This document shows, piece by piece, positions 42,669 through 53,520 of a stretch of DNA of 64,000 bases. Below the pieces are notes generated by a model, which was given only the letters and a program-made list of their open reading frames with translations, was not told the origin of the DNA and ran no database searches. The DNA is from Elymus sibiricus. Its lineage: Eukaryota; Streptophyta; Magnoliopsida; Poales; Poaceae. Where the stretch lies: the NCBI GenBank assembly GCA_039707655.1, contig CM077665.1, forward strand, positions 83,019,954 through 83,083,953, in the 5' to 3' direction. How positions within the stretch are numbered: position 1 is the first letter of the stretch; each line of letters starts with the position of its first letter. A program made the position numbers and the translations under genes.

Positions 42669-44081
42669 TGATAACCCACAAGTATAGGGAATCGCAACAG
42701 TTTTTGAGGGTAGAGTATTCAACCCAAATTTATAGATTCGACACAAGGGGAGCCAAAGAATACTTGAGAGTATTAGCAGTTGAGTTGTCAATTCAACCAC
42801 ACCTGGAGATTTAATATCTGCAGCGGAGTAATCAGTAGCACAGTAATATGATAGTTTTGATAGCAGTAGCAGTAATAACGGTAGCGGTAACAGTAGTAGC
42901 AATAGTTTTGTAGCAGTTGGAACAGCAGCAACAACAATAGTAACTTAGCAAGATCAATAAGTGAAAAGGTCGTAGGCACTGGATCAGTAACTCGTTGGAT
43001 GATATTCATCATGTAACAGTCATAACCTAGGGCGATACAGAACTGGCTTAGTTCATCAATGTAATGTAGGCATGTATTCCGTAAATAATCATACGTGCTT
43101 ATGGAAAAGAACTTGCATGACATCTTTTGTCCTACCCTCCCGTGGCAGCGGGGTCCATAAGGAAACTAAGGGATATTAAGGCCTCCTTTTAATAGAGAAC
43201 CGGAACAAAGCATTAACACATGGTGAATACATGAACTCCGCAAACTACGGTCATCACCGCGAAGTATCCCAAATATTGTCACTATGGGGTTGACGGATCA
43301 TAACACGTAATAGGTGCATATGACTAGGCAAGATCGGATCAAGAACATGGATATAGAGATGATAACATAAATGGTTCAGATCTGAAATCATGGCACTCGG
43401 GCCCTAGTGACAAGCATTAGGCATAGCAAAGTCATAGCAACATCAATCTCAGAACATAATGGATACTAGTGATCAAGCCCTAACAAAACTAACTCGATTA
43501 CATGATGAATCTCATCCAACTCCTCACCGACCAGCAAGCCTACAAAGGAATTACTCACTCCCGGTGGGGAGCATCATGGAATTGGCGATGGAGAAGGGTT
43601 GATGATGACGAAGACCGAAGATTCCCCTCTCCGGAGCCCCAAATGGGCTCCAGATCTGGCCTCCCGATGAAGAACAGGAGGTGGCGGCGGCTCCGTATCG
43701 TAAAACGCGATAATTCTTTCTCCTTGATTTTTTCTCCAAATTTAGGAATTTATAGTGGCGGAGATAGGGCAAGTGGGGCCCCGAGGTGGGCACAACCCAC
43801 CAGTGCGCGCTGGGAGGGGGCTGGCGCGCCCTGGTGGGTGATGCTCACCCTGGGCCCCCTCTCCGGTGGTTTTTGGCTCCAGTATTTTTTATATTTTCCA
43901 AAATAAATCTCCAAAAAGTTTCGTTCCATTCCGAGAACTTTTATTTCTGCACAAAAACAACACCATGGTAATTCTGCTGAAAACAACGTCAGTCCGGGTT
44001 AGTTCCATTCAAATCATGCAAATTAGAGTCCAAAACAAGGGCAAAAGGGTGAGGAAAAGTAGATACGTTGGAGACGTATCA
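42669..44081 (-). repeat. 5' LTR of the accessory-ORF Gypsy element
   Basis: Pairs with 34475-35887 at equal length. Internal landmarks include the GC-rich hairpin at about 43786-43860 and CTGCAGATATTAAATCTCCA near the LTR 3' side. Confidence 0.9.
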
Positions 44082-44478
44082 AGGACCTGACCATTTCGAG
44101 GGCCGCGACTGTGGACCTCGTCCTGCGCCGGCTCAAAGACGACACCTGCGTCCTGGAGCTCCCCTCCCCTTGCACCCGACGTAGAGGAGAAAACCCTTGT
44201 ATGGGGGTAAAAACACCATCATAAGAGGGGACGATAAAGGACGACACCGACAGGTATTGGATCCCCGCCACGTTTCCACCAAAGGAGTAGACCACCGGCT
44301 CCGGTGGCGGAACCGGAGCGACCGGTGCCAACATGGTGCATAAAGGGGAGGGAGCTCGCAGTGCCACCGCTAGATCTACTCTGGCGTAGGAGAGGCCGAT
44401 GAACCACCTCTCTTGGATGGGATTGCTACCGGCGATGACCGGAGTGGCTGAGGCCTTGCGAGATGGCGGCGTTGCCAT
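44082..44478 (-). pseudogene. 5' part of a putative exon split by the Gypsy insertion (unknown protein)
   Basis: The minus strand has a plausible plant gene start: a pyrimidine-rich leader, then ATG at 44478 (MATPPSRKASATPVIAGSNP). It continues with IQERWFIGLSYARVDLAVAL and a Pro-rich stretch. The frame runs through the AGGAC duplication and, after the Gypsy element is ignored, on to a splice donor at 34388. Length to the donor would be 159 codons plus one base. I do not recognise the protein. It could be a real but now broken gene, possibly linked with the B3-like fragment at 33439-33720, or GC-rich non-coding sequence. Confidence 0.35.
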
Positions 44479-44690
44479 CAGAGAAACTGAACGGGTGGTG
44501 AGAGGTGTGAAAGAGAGGGAGTGGGTGTGAACTGGCGAGGGAAGTGATGGGAGGGGGCGTGGGGAGTTATGAGCCGTCGCGTCGTCTCCCGCGCTTCCCC
44601 ACGCGTGCAGGTGCTCGCCACGCGTGGTTCGACCGAGCCTGGCTTGCAAAAAACGGCCGATTCGGCCATTCCTCTAGTTCCAGGCCCAAG
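44479..44690. other. Old flank between the Gypsy and Sirevirus-like insertions
   Basis: GC-rich sequence with no recognised gene. Upstream of the putative exon it could be its 5' leader. CCAAG at 44686-44690 is the left target duplication of the next element. Confidence 0.4.
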
Positions 44691-46217
44691 TGTGGGATCG
44701 AGAAGGGACGTCTAGAGGGGGGGGGGGGGTGAATAGACTACTTGGCAAATTAAAACCTAACCTTTTCCCAATTTTAATGGTTGACAGATTTTAGCAATTC
44801 TATTAAGTCTAGCACACCCTACACATGCAAGTCAATGAGTATAGTAGCGGAAAGTAAAGACAAGCACATGTAAGTAAGAGTAGAGAAAGGAAGATCAAAC
44901 GCAATAGGAACTCGAAGATTTTTCCCGTGGTTCCGATAGGTGGTGCTATCATACGTCCACGTTGATGGAAACTTCAACCCACGGAGGGTAACGGTCACGA
45001 GAATCCATGGAGGGCTCCACCCATAAGGGTCCACAAAGTAGCAACCTCGTCTATTCCATCACGACTTATGTCCACAAAGGACTAGCCTCACTTGGGGTAG
45101 ATCTTCACGAAGTAGGTGATCTCCTTACCCGTACAAACTTCTTGGTTCAACTCCACACACGAAGACGGAGGCTCCCAAGCGACACCTAACCAATCTAGGA
45201 GACACCACTCTCCAAAAGGTAATAGATGCGGTAAGAATGATGAACTCCTTACTCTTGTGCTTCAAAAGATAGTCTCCTCAACACACAATCACTCTCTCAC
45301 AGATTTGGCTTGGTAGAAGAGGTTGATTGGGTGTAAAGCAACTTGGGGAGGCTAGAAATCAAGATTCATATGGTTGGAGTGGAAGATCTTGATCACAACA
45401 CATGAGTAGGCGGTTCTCTCTCAGAAAATGGATGGGGCAAGTGTTAGTTTGTTCTGAGTGCTTCCTCTACGAGTGATACATAGGTGTAGGGGTATATATA
45501 AGCATCTCCAAAAATCCAACCGTTACAACATTATTGCCCAACTCGGTGAAACCGAAGCAAAACTCGGTTGCACCGACTAGTGCAAAATGTGGCAACTTTT
45601 GGCGTTTCGGTGAGACCGATATATAATTCTCGGTGGGTCCGATTTGGCTGGCCTAGGCAGTTACCCAAACTCGATGGCACCGATTTGCAAAAATCGGAAG
45701 TTCTGATTTTTAAAAATAGGATACCCGAGAGTTGGTCACTAGTTTCGGTTGCATCGAAAGGAGACTTGGTTTCATGGAGACACTAGGATTTGGCTTAGGG
45801 TCTGTCTAGGATGAAACTCGGTAGGGCCGATTTGGAAAAGTTGGTGGCACCGAATTTGAGTGGTAGGGTTTTGACAGAGTATTTATGTGGGAGAATTTAT
45901 GAGTATTTTTGGTGGCTAACTCTAAGTACTTGAGCAACCAGATCATCATGGATACCTCATCCCCTTTTAATAGTATTGGCTTTCCTATGGACTCAAATGT
46001 GATTTCTCAAAAAATGCACAATGTAGAGTCTTGATGCTTGATGTCTTGCCAATCCTATTATTTTCCTTCTTCTTCTTTCCTTGGGGATTCTCCTCACATT
46101 CGAGGCAATTTTCTCTGTGGACTTCATCTGAAATAATCTAGGTAAAACTATTAGTCCAAGAGACAATGTATGTTGTCATGAATTATCAAAACCTACAAGG
46201 GAGCATATGTGCTTTCA
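44691..46217 (-). repeat. 3' LTR of the Sirevirus-like element
   Basis: 1527 bp. On the plus strand it runs from TGTGGGATCGAGAAGGGACG to ATATGTGCTTTCA. It contains about nine TCGGTnnnACCGA-type palindromes between 45541 and 45860. A G run at about 44717-44728 lies near the LTR 3' end. Confidence 0.85.
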
Positions 46218-48139
46218 ATCTCCCCCTTTTTGGTAATTGATGACAACATACAATCAAAGCTTCAAATTTAGATATGCAAAGATATATGAAAGCTTTGAGA
46301 AACACATGACTAAGACACGCTCCCCCTAAATACGTGCAATCCTTTTTAGAGGATAGTTGCTTTGGAATGCATGAACACACACATGGTACAAGGGACATGA
46401 TAAGTCATGTGAATCTTGGCTATATGCATCAAACATATGTGAATGAGGTGTCTCCATGTTCAAGACTCACTCTTGGAAACAATATGTGCAAGAAACAAGA
46501 GATCATCTTGACCAAGGATATGATGCATATACTTACCTTGAAGTTCTTGAACATTTTTAACAGTGGGAGCACACGTCAGAAAAAAATGTTGGAAAACACA
46601 AGAGTATTCTTCTCATCCAAATGCAAAAGAATTTAAATGTACCAAGATATGGAAGACATATAGGAAATGGTATTTCTTAAAATTGATATGTCTCCAAGAA
46701 CATTTAGAACTTTCTCCCCTAAGTATGGATTTGTAAGTCTTCCTCTCCCCCTGAATCTTAGCATGTAGATATTGGGAGTAGGTAGGGTGAGACAAGTCTA
46801 ACACTAATAGGCAATCAAATATAAATCACATTTTCTCTCTCCTTTAATGATAGTATGATTTGGTCTTCTCTCTCCCCCTTAATGTAGTGATCCTCCCTTT
46901 AGGGTGATCTTGATATTTCTCCCCCTTGACAGGTATTTCCTCTTTGGACATAAGCTTTCATATTTCTCCCCCTTGAACAAGCATAATCTTTGATATTTCT
47001 CCCCCTTTGGCATCAATTTCCAAAAAGGGTTAGAGGGTAAGGGTTCATTGAGAGTAAGGGTCATTGAGATCATGGACTAAAGTTGTCAAGAAAAAGTGGC
47101 AAAGAACTCAAGTTATGGCAAGAGTCGGTGACTCTTAGGCAAAGTGAATCGGTACAGCCGAAGAGACTCGTATCGGTGTTACCGAAGATGCTCCTGGCAG
47201 TGTATCTGCTTTATCGGTGAAACTGATTTTCCCAGTTCGGAGAGACCGAAAATGCAAACAGAAACTTGGCAATGTCATTCTTGATCATTTTGTTGACGAA
47301 AATGATTTTCAGAATGTCTCGGGAGATTCTACAAGATTTGCAATGAATTTTTAAGAAGATTTGCAATGAATTTTCAAGAAGACTTGCAATAAATTTTCAA
47401 CTAGATGACGAATTAGTGGTTCCAAGAAAGCATGCAACTGAAAAATGATCCAAACAAGAAGCTTCATCTAGATGATGGTCGGTGACTAGGTCACCTATAT
47501 TAGAGTATACTGACCTAGGAGTCAAGTAAGAATACTTGATCATAGGTCATACTCAACATTAAGGTCAAAATGGGGTTACCATTTTTTGTTTAAGCATTTT
47601 GATGTTTTCATATCACTTAGAATTGCTTTGACTTAGGACTTGGAGTAAAGCTTCTTCAAGGATATGAGTACATACCTTTGAGTGATGTAGATGACATGAC
47701 GTGTAGGTGGACTTGTTGTGGATGCCCGAGAGTTGGAGTTTGGGGCAGTCCTTCTTTTCTTTCTAGGCAGGTCCTCCTACAAGGGTTAGTCATGCAAGGA
47801 AGAACAAGATATATCCAAATGACAAGAGTGAGGTTTTCATTATATGTATGTCAAGAATATAGTTTGTGTTGTCTTCTTCCTCCATCACAAAGTAGGATTG
47901 TTGATACTTGGCCAAGACAAGATTGCTTTTGATAGTAGTTGTTGGCGATCTTGTGGAATGTAGTTCATCCAAGTACCTACAAAATGTTAGACGCAATACA
48001 AGGGAGCATAGTTTTCCACGGTATAAGATAGAGTCATATCAATAGTAACAAGGAATAGTCAAGTAAGCTCATGCCCTTTCATGCATATGAGTGAGTCTAG
48101 CTCAAGTTTGAAGCATCAACGATGTTCAACTCACTCCTC
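46218..48139 (-). other. Multi-polypurine-tract region of the Sirevirus-like element
   Basis: No envelope-like or other ORF is credible. At least nine CT-rich blocks on the plus strand (GGGGGAGA-type on the element's strand) lie at about 46219, 46319, 46711, 46741, 46829, 46865, 46914, 46961 and 46993. The one at 46218-46232 is next to the LTR and is presumably the functional tract. Four TCGGT...CCGA-type palindromes occur at 47149-47250. Confidence 0.7.
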
Positions 48140-48751
48140 AAGTGACAAAACACTTTCTCATCAAGTGGCTTAGCAAAGATATCGACCAATTGTTTGTTAG
48201 TACGAACATGCTTGAGATTAATGTCCCCTTTGGCAACATGATCACGAATGAAATGATGACGAACTTGAATATGTTTAGTTCAAGAATGTTGCACTTTATT
48301 ATGAGCAATCTTAGCACTCTCATTGTCACACAACAATGGAACATGTCTCACATGTATACCATAATCCTTAAGAGTTTGAGTCATCCATAGAAATTGTGCA
48401 CAACATGATCCGGTGGCAATGTATTCCGCTTCAGCGGTAGATAGAGATACTGAGTTTTGTTTCTCGGATGACCAAGACACAAGAGATCTCCCAAGAACTT
48501 GACAAATACCCGAGGTGGATTTTCTATCAACCTTATCTCCGGCATAGTCCGAGTCAGAATAGCAACAAGGTTAAAGAAGATCCCTTGGGATACCAAATGC
48601 CAAAGTTTGGTGTATGTATCAAGTATCTCACAATTCTTTTCACGGCCTTAAGATGACACTCTTTAGGAGCGGCTTTATATCGGGCACACAGGCACACACT
48701 AAGCATGATATTGGGATGGGAGGCACATAGATATAGCAATGAACCGATCAT
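48140..48751 (-). pseudogene. Sirevirus-like Copia RNase H
   Basis: The minus strand gives MIGSLLYLCASHPNIM and AVKRIVRYLIHTPNFGIWY. After a frameshift near 48555 it continues with WSSEKQNSVSLSTAEAEYI, LLCDNESAKIAH, then a stop at 48280, then KHIQVRHHFIRDHVAKGDI and DIFAKPLDEKVF. This is the complete Copia RNase H layout with its catalytic E (AEAEY) and D (CDNESA). Broken by one frameshift and one stop. Confidence 0.85.
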
Positions 48752-48763
48752 TGATCGATAAAC

Positions 48764-49747
48764 CTATTGATCAACCGGTTTGTCCTCCTTGGTGAGGTCA
48801 ACATGTCCACTAGTAGTCATAGCAGTTTTCATAACTGTACACTCTTGCATGTTGAACTTCTTGATCAAGTCCTTGGTATACTTGGTTTGACAAATAAATG
48901 TTCCTTCTCTCGTTTTCTTGATTTGCAAACCAAGAAAAAAATTCATCTCACACATCATAGACATCTCATACTTCTCGGACATCAACCTTCCAAATTTCTC
49001 ACTAAAATGTGGGTTAGTAGATCCAAAGATAATATCTTCCACATAAATTTGGCACACAAATAATTCATCGTTAACTCTTTTTGTGAACAAGGTTGCGTCA
49101 ATTTTACCAATTTCAAAACCCTTTTCAATAAGAAACCTCGTTAAGCATTTGTACCAAGCTCGTGGGACTTGTTTAAGACCATAGAGAGCTTTACGAAGTT
49201 TATAGACATGATTAGGTTTCTTAGGGTTCACAAAGCCGGGAGGTTGTTTAACGTAAACTTCCTCCTCAATTTCACCATTTAGAAAAGCGCTTTTGATATC
49301 CATTTGGTAAATAGTAATATCATGGTGATTGGCATAAGCAAGAAGTATGCAAATGGCTTCAAGTCTAGCAACGGGGGCATAAGTCTCACCGTAGTCCATA
49401 CCTTCGACTTGAGTTTAACCTTGAGCTATAAGACATGCCTTGTTGTATACCACTTGACCATCTTCATCTTGCTTGCTCCGAAACACCCATTTGGATCCAA
49501 TGATGTTTTGCTCATCCTTGGGCTTCTCCACTAGTGTCCACACTTCATTCCTCTCGAAGTTGTGTAGCTCTTCGTGCATGGCATTCACCCAATCTGGGTC
49601 TTCAAGTGCTTCTTCTACCTTCATAGGATCAATACTAGAGATAAATGAGTAATGCTCACAAAAGTTAGCTAAACGAGTTTTAGAGCGAGTGATTCTCCCG
49701 GTTTGTAAGTCGCCGAATATTTGCTCTAAGGGATGATTCTTGTTCAC
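48764..49747 (-). pseudogene. Sirevirus-like Copia reverse transcriptase
   Basis: The minus strand contains ALEDPDWVNAMHEELHNFER, NEVWTLVEKP, SKWVFRSKQDEDG, a TAA stop at 49417-49415, then YAPVARLEAICILLAYA, YQMDIKSAFLNGEIEEEVYV (first catalytic Asp present), KALYGLKQVPRAWY and CQIYVEDIIFGSTN. The second catalytic box reads YVED instead of the usual YVDD. A second stop lies at 48766-48764. All these parts are in one frame with the integrase. Confidence 0.9.
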
Positions 49748-49759
49748 TCTTGCTCGAAC

Positions 49760-51088
49760 TCATGGTAGCTTTTGCTTGTTGGATGGCAGAGCTTTCTCAT
49801 CATCATTTTCCTCTTCGTTGTTGTTGAAGGTGTCATTCCCTTGAGGTGGTGGTGAAGGAGGTTGAGGTGGATCATCACGATGTACTTCTTCCTCCTCTTC
49901 ATTTTGTCGTGTATCGCTTGTGGATGCTTCCATGTAATTTTGTTCTTCGCCTTGACATGAGGTAGGAGCTTCCACTCGTGTTGATGAAGTGCTTTCCTTC
50001 ACCTCCATGGGACGTATCTTGCTGATGGACAAATCTTGAATGGCTTCCGAAGGTTCCTTATCTCCTACATCATCTGGCAATTGTTCGACTTGCAAACGAT
50101 TAGATTCATCAAACTTCACATCTACCATCTCTTCAACCTTTCGAGTGAAGTTGTTGTAGACACGGTATGTGTGAGAGTTTGATCCGTAACCAAGTAGGAA
50201 ACCTTCATGAGATTTAGGAGCAAATTTAGAACAATGATACTTATCAAGAATGTAGCACTTTGATCTGAATACCCGAAAGTATCCAACTTGGGGTTTGTTA
50301 CCGGTGAGTAGCTTGTATGCCATTTTACCGAGAAGCTTGTGTAGGTAGAGTCGGTTCGTAGCATGACAAGCTGTCTCCACGGCTTCCGCCCAAAAGTGTC
50401 TTGGCGTCTTGTATTCTTCGAGCATCGTTCTAGCCATCTCTATGAGAGTCCGGTTCTTCCTCTCAACAACGCCATTTTGTTGAGGTGTGTACGTAGCCGA
50501 GAACTCATGTGAAATCCCTTCTTCATCAAGAAAGGTATCCACATTGGTGTTCTTGAACTCCGATCCGTTGTCGCTCCGAGCTTTTTTGATCTTCACTTCA
50601 AATTGATTTTGGGCCTTGCGAGCAAAGTTCTTGAAGATCTTTTGCACCCGCGACTTGTCATCAAGAAAGAATACCCACGTAAATCTGGAAAAATCATCAA
50701 CTATAACTAGACCAAAGGAATTTCCATCGAGGCTCTTGTAAGCATTGGGACCAAAAAGATCCATATGAAGCAACTCGAGTGGTCTCCTAGTAGTCATGAT
50801 GTTCCTTACGGGATGTCTTCCACCCACTTGTTTTCCTGCTTGACAAGCACTACAAAGTCTATCTTTATCAAAGATAACATATTTAACACCAAGTATATGA
50901 TCACCTTTGATGAGCTTGTCTAGATTATGCATACCAACATGTCCTAGCCTTCTATGCCAAAGCCAACCTTTAGAAGATTTTGCAATAAGACAAGTATGAG
51001 GTTTGGATCTCTTAGTGAAGTCAACAATATATAGATCACCTCTACGGAAAGCGGTAAAGGCCATGCTATGGTTATCTTGACGAAACAC
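49760..51088 (-). pseudogene. Sirevirus-like Copia integrase
   Basis: 442 codons on the minus strand. The zinc-binding part is WHRRLGHVGMHNL with CSACQAGKQ (HHCC). The catalytic core has LLHMDLFGP, VIVDDFSRFTWVFF and TPQQNGVVERKNRTLIE, so D, D and E are all present. The target-binding/linker region FWAEAVETACHATNRLYLHK and FAPKSHEGFLLGY follows. The frame ends in a TGA at 49762-49760. In itself this domain is uninterrupted, the best-preserved enzyme domain in the window. Confidence 0.9.
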
Positions 51089-51132
51089 TTGTCAATCAAG
51101 TTTAGTAAATAGCACATTGAAACCGAAATCGG

Positions 51133-52029
51133 CTAGTCTAGATGCGGAAAGAAGATTGTAACCAAGAGATTCAATAAGCATGACATTTTGAATGGAACTA
51201 TCATGATATATGACCACTTTACCAAGACCGAGTACCTTACCTTTGGAGTTGTCTCCAAATTCACGTACCTCCGTGGTCCATGGTTTGGTGTGATCTCTTG
51301 AAACATGTCTCTATATCCGGTCATGTGATCGGTGCATCCACTATCGAGAATCCACTCTTTTCTTCCGGACATGTAGTCTTTGAAGTTCGCCATGAGACTT
51401 AGATTCGTCATAGTCTTCTCATATTCGATGTCAAACATCTCATCTTCATCATTGTAGCCATGTTCCACATTGTCATCATCAAGTGGAATATCCTCGTAAC
51501 GAAAATCAAGAGATTCGTTAGAGTTTTGACCATGACAATGTTCAAGATTATGAATACGAATGGCTTCAACAATGATGCTATTGATAGTTATGACATCTCC
51601 TTTAACACGCATGAGGTCTCTAAGCTCGAAAAGATAGTCATCAAATTTAGGATCAGTAGGCATCATCTTGTGAAATGCAATAGTTTTATGGAGAATAAAA
51701 TCAAGTTTTTTTAAAGAGTAGTTTGGATATATTTTCTCTAAATCATTCCACAAGTTATAAGAACACTCAAAGTTTCTCATTTGATCAAACATAATTCTTG
51801 GCAATCCTCTAAAGATAAGATTAACAGTTCTAAGATTACGAAGCATGTCAATTTCTTCTTCGTGAGAAGGATGTAAGGGATCAACGGGAGGCACATAAGG
51901 GCTCTTAACATACTTGCTCATATGGAATTCATTGAATAGATCAAGCATCTTGTCTTTCCATTGACTATAGTACTCCCCATCAAGAATAGACACTCTACAA
52001 CTAAGACTCCCGAAACTAAGAACGTCCAT
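51133..52029 (-). pseudogene. Sirevirus-like Copia gag and protease
   Basis: Starts MDVLSFGSLSCRVSILDGEY at 52029. Gag blocks FNEFHMSKYVKSPYVPPVDP, LIFRGLPRIMFDQMRN, LWNDLEKIYPNY and YLFELRDLMRVKGDVITINS are followed by an acidic stretch and the protease site EWILDSGCTDHMTG. No CCHC zinc knuckle is found between gag and protease, where one is usual, so this piece may have been deleted. A frameshift separates it from the integrase frame. Confidence 0.8.
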
Positions 52030-52070
52030 GTTCCTCCAATGGTGATAAAACCAAAGCTATGGAGACCAAA

Positions 52071-52082
52071 GCTCTGATACTA
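52071..52082 (-). promoter_or_regulatory. Primer-binding site, initiator tRNA-Met type (one mismatch)
   Basis: The minus strand reads TAGTATCAGAGC, two bases from the LTR end. The standard iMet site is TGGTATCAGAGC. Confidence 0.75.
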
Positions 52083-52084
52083 AT

Positions 52085-53520
52085 TGTGGGATCGAGAAGG
52101 GACGTCTAGAGGGGGGGGGGTGAATAGCCTACTTGGCAAATTAAAAGCTAACCTTTTCCCAATTTTAATGGTTGGTAGATTTTAGCAATTCTATTAAGTC
52201 TAGCACACCCTACACATGCAAGTCAACGAGTATAGCAGCGGAAAGTAAAGACAAGCACATGTAAGTAAGAGTAGAAAAAGGAAGATCAAACGCAATAGGA
52301 AATCGAAGATTTTTCCCGTGGTTCCGATAGGTGGTGCTATCGTACGTCCACGTTGATGGAAACTTCAACCCACGGAGGGTAACGATCGCGAGAATCCACG
52401 GAGGGCTCCACCCATAAGGGTCCACAAAGTAGCAACCTCGTCTATTCCATCACGACTTACGTCCACAAAGGACTAGCCTCACTCGGGGTAGATCTTCACG
52501 AAGTAGGCGATCTCTTTACCCGTACAAACTTCTTGGTTCAACTCCACACATGAAGACGGAGGCTCCCTAGCGACACCTAACCAATGTAGGAGACACCACT
52601 CTCCAAAAGGTAATAGATGCGGTAAGAATGATGAACTCCTTACTCTTGTGCTTCAAAAGATAGTCTCCTCAACACACAATCACTCTCTCACAGATTTGGC
52701 TTGGTAGAAGAGGTTGATTGGGTGGAAAGCAACTTGGGGAGGCTAGAAATCAAGATTCATATGGTTGGAGTGGAAGATCTTGATCACAACACATGAGTAG
52801 GCGGTTCTCTCTTAGAAAATGGATGGGGCAAGTGTTAGTTTGTTCTGAGTGCTTCCTCTACGAGTGATACATAGGTGGAGGGGTATATATAAGCATCTCC
52901 AAAAATCCAACCGTTACAACATTATTGCCCAACTCGGTGAAACCGAAGCAAAAACTCGGTTGCACCGACTAGTGCAAAATGGGGCAACTTTTGGCGTTTC
53001 GGTGAGACCGATATATAATTCTCGGTGGGTCCGATTTGGCTGACCTAGGCAGTTACCCAAACTCAATGGCACCGATTTGCAAAAATCGGAAGTTCTGATT
53101 TTTAAAAATAGGATACCCGAGAGTTGGTCACTAGTTTTGGTTGCATCGAAAGGAGACTTGGTTTCATGGAGACACTAGGGTTTGGCTTAGGGTCAGTCTA
53201 GGATGAAACTCGGTAGGGCCGATTTGGAAAAGTTAGTGGCACCGAATTTGAGTGGTAGGGTTTTGACAGAGTATTTATATGGGAGAATTTATGAGTATTT
53301 TTGGTGGCTAACTCTAAGCACTTGAGCAACCAGATCATCATGGATACCTCATCCCCTTTTAATATTATTTGCTTTCCTAGGGACTCAAATGTGATTTCTC
53401 CCAAAATGCAAAATGTAGAGTCTTGAAGCTTAATGTCTTGCCAATCCTATTCCTTTCCTTCTTCTTCATTCCTTGGGGATTCTCCTCACATTCCAACCAA
53501 TTTTCACATATGTGCTTTCA
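52085..53520 (-). repeat. 5' LTR of the Sirevirus-like element (about 90-bp deletion)
   Basis: 1436 bp, TGTGGGATCGAG to GTGCTTTCA on the plus strand. Compared with the 3' LTR it lacks about 90 bp between AATTTTC and CATATGTGCTTTCA (near 53502-53507). This lies at the start of the LTR on its own strand and may remove promoter sequence. It carries the same palindrome array at about 52930-53245. Confidence 0.85.

Larger units (their letters stand above)
34475..44081 (-). mobile_element. Non-autonomous Gypsy element with an accessory ORF (9.6 kb, complete)
   Basis: Flanked by a perfect 5-bp duplication AGGAC (34470-34474 and 44082-44086). LTRs are at 34475-35887 and 42669-44081, 1413 bp each, with about 35 differences by eye (roughly 2.5%). 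On the minus strand the order is 5' LTR, tRNA-Asp-type primer site, gag, protease, LTR-leader-like spacer, accessory ORF, internal polypurine copy, about 2 kb non-coding, polypurine tract, 3' LTR. No reverse transcriptase or integrase is present. The 56-63.6 kb element is a diverged, inverted relative. Confidence 0.9.
44691..53520 (-). mobile_element. Sirevirus-like (Maximus-type) Copia element, 8.8 kb
   Basis: LTRs are at 44691-46217 and 52085-53520, with flanks CCAAG/CCAGG (4 of 5 bases). On the minus strand: 5' LTR, iMet-like primer site, gag-protease, integrase, RT, RNase H, then 1.9 kb non-coding with many polypurine tracts, then the 3' LTR. The multiple polypurine tracts and the palindrome-rich LTR match published descriptions of Sireviruses. 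At least four in-frame stops and two frameshifts make it inactive. Confidence 0.8.
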
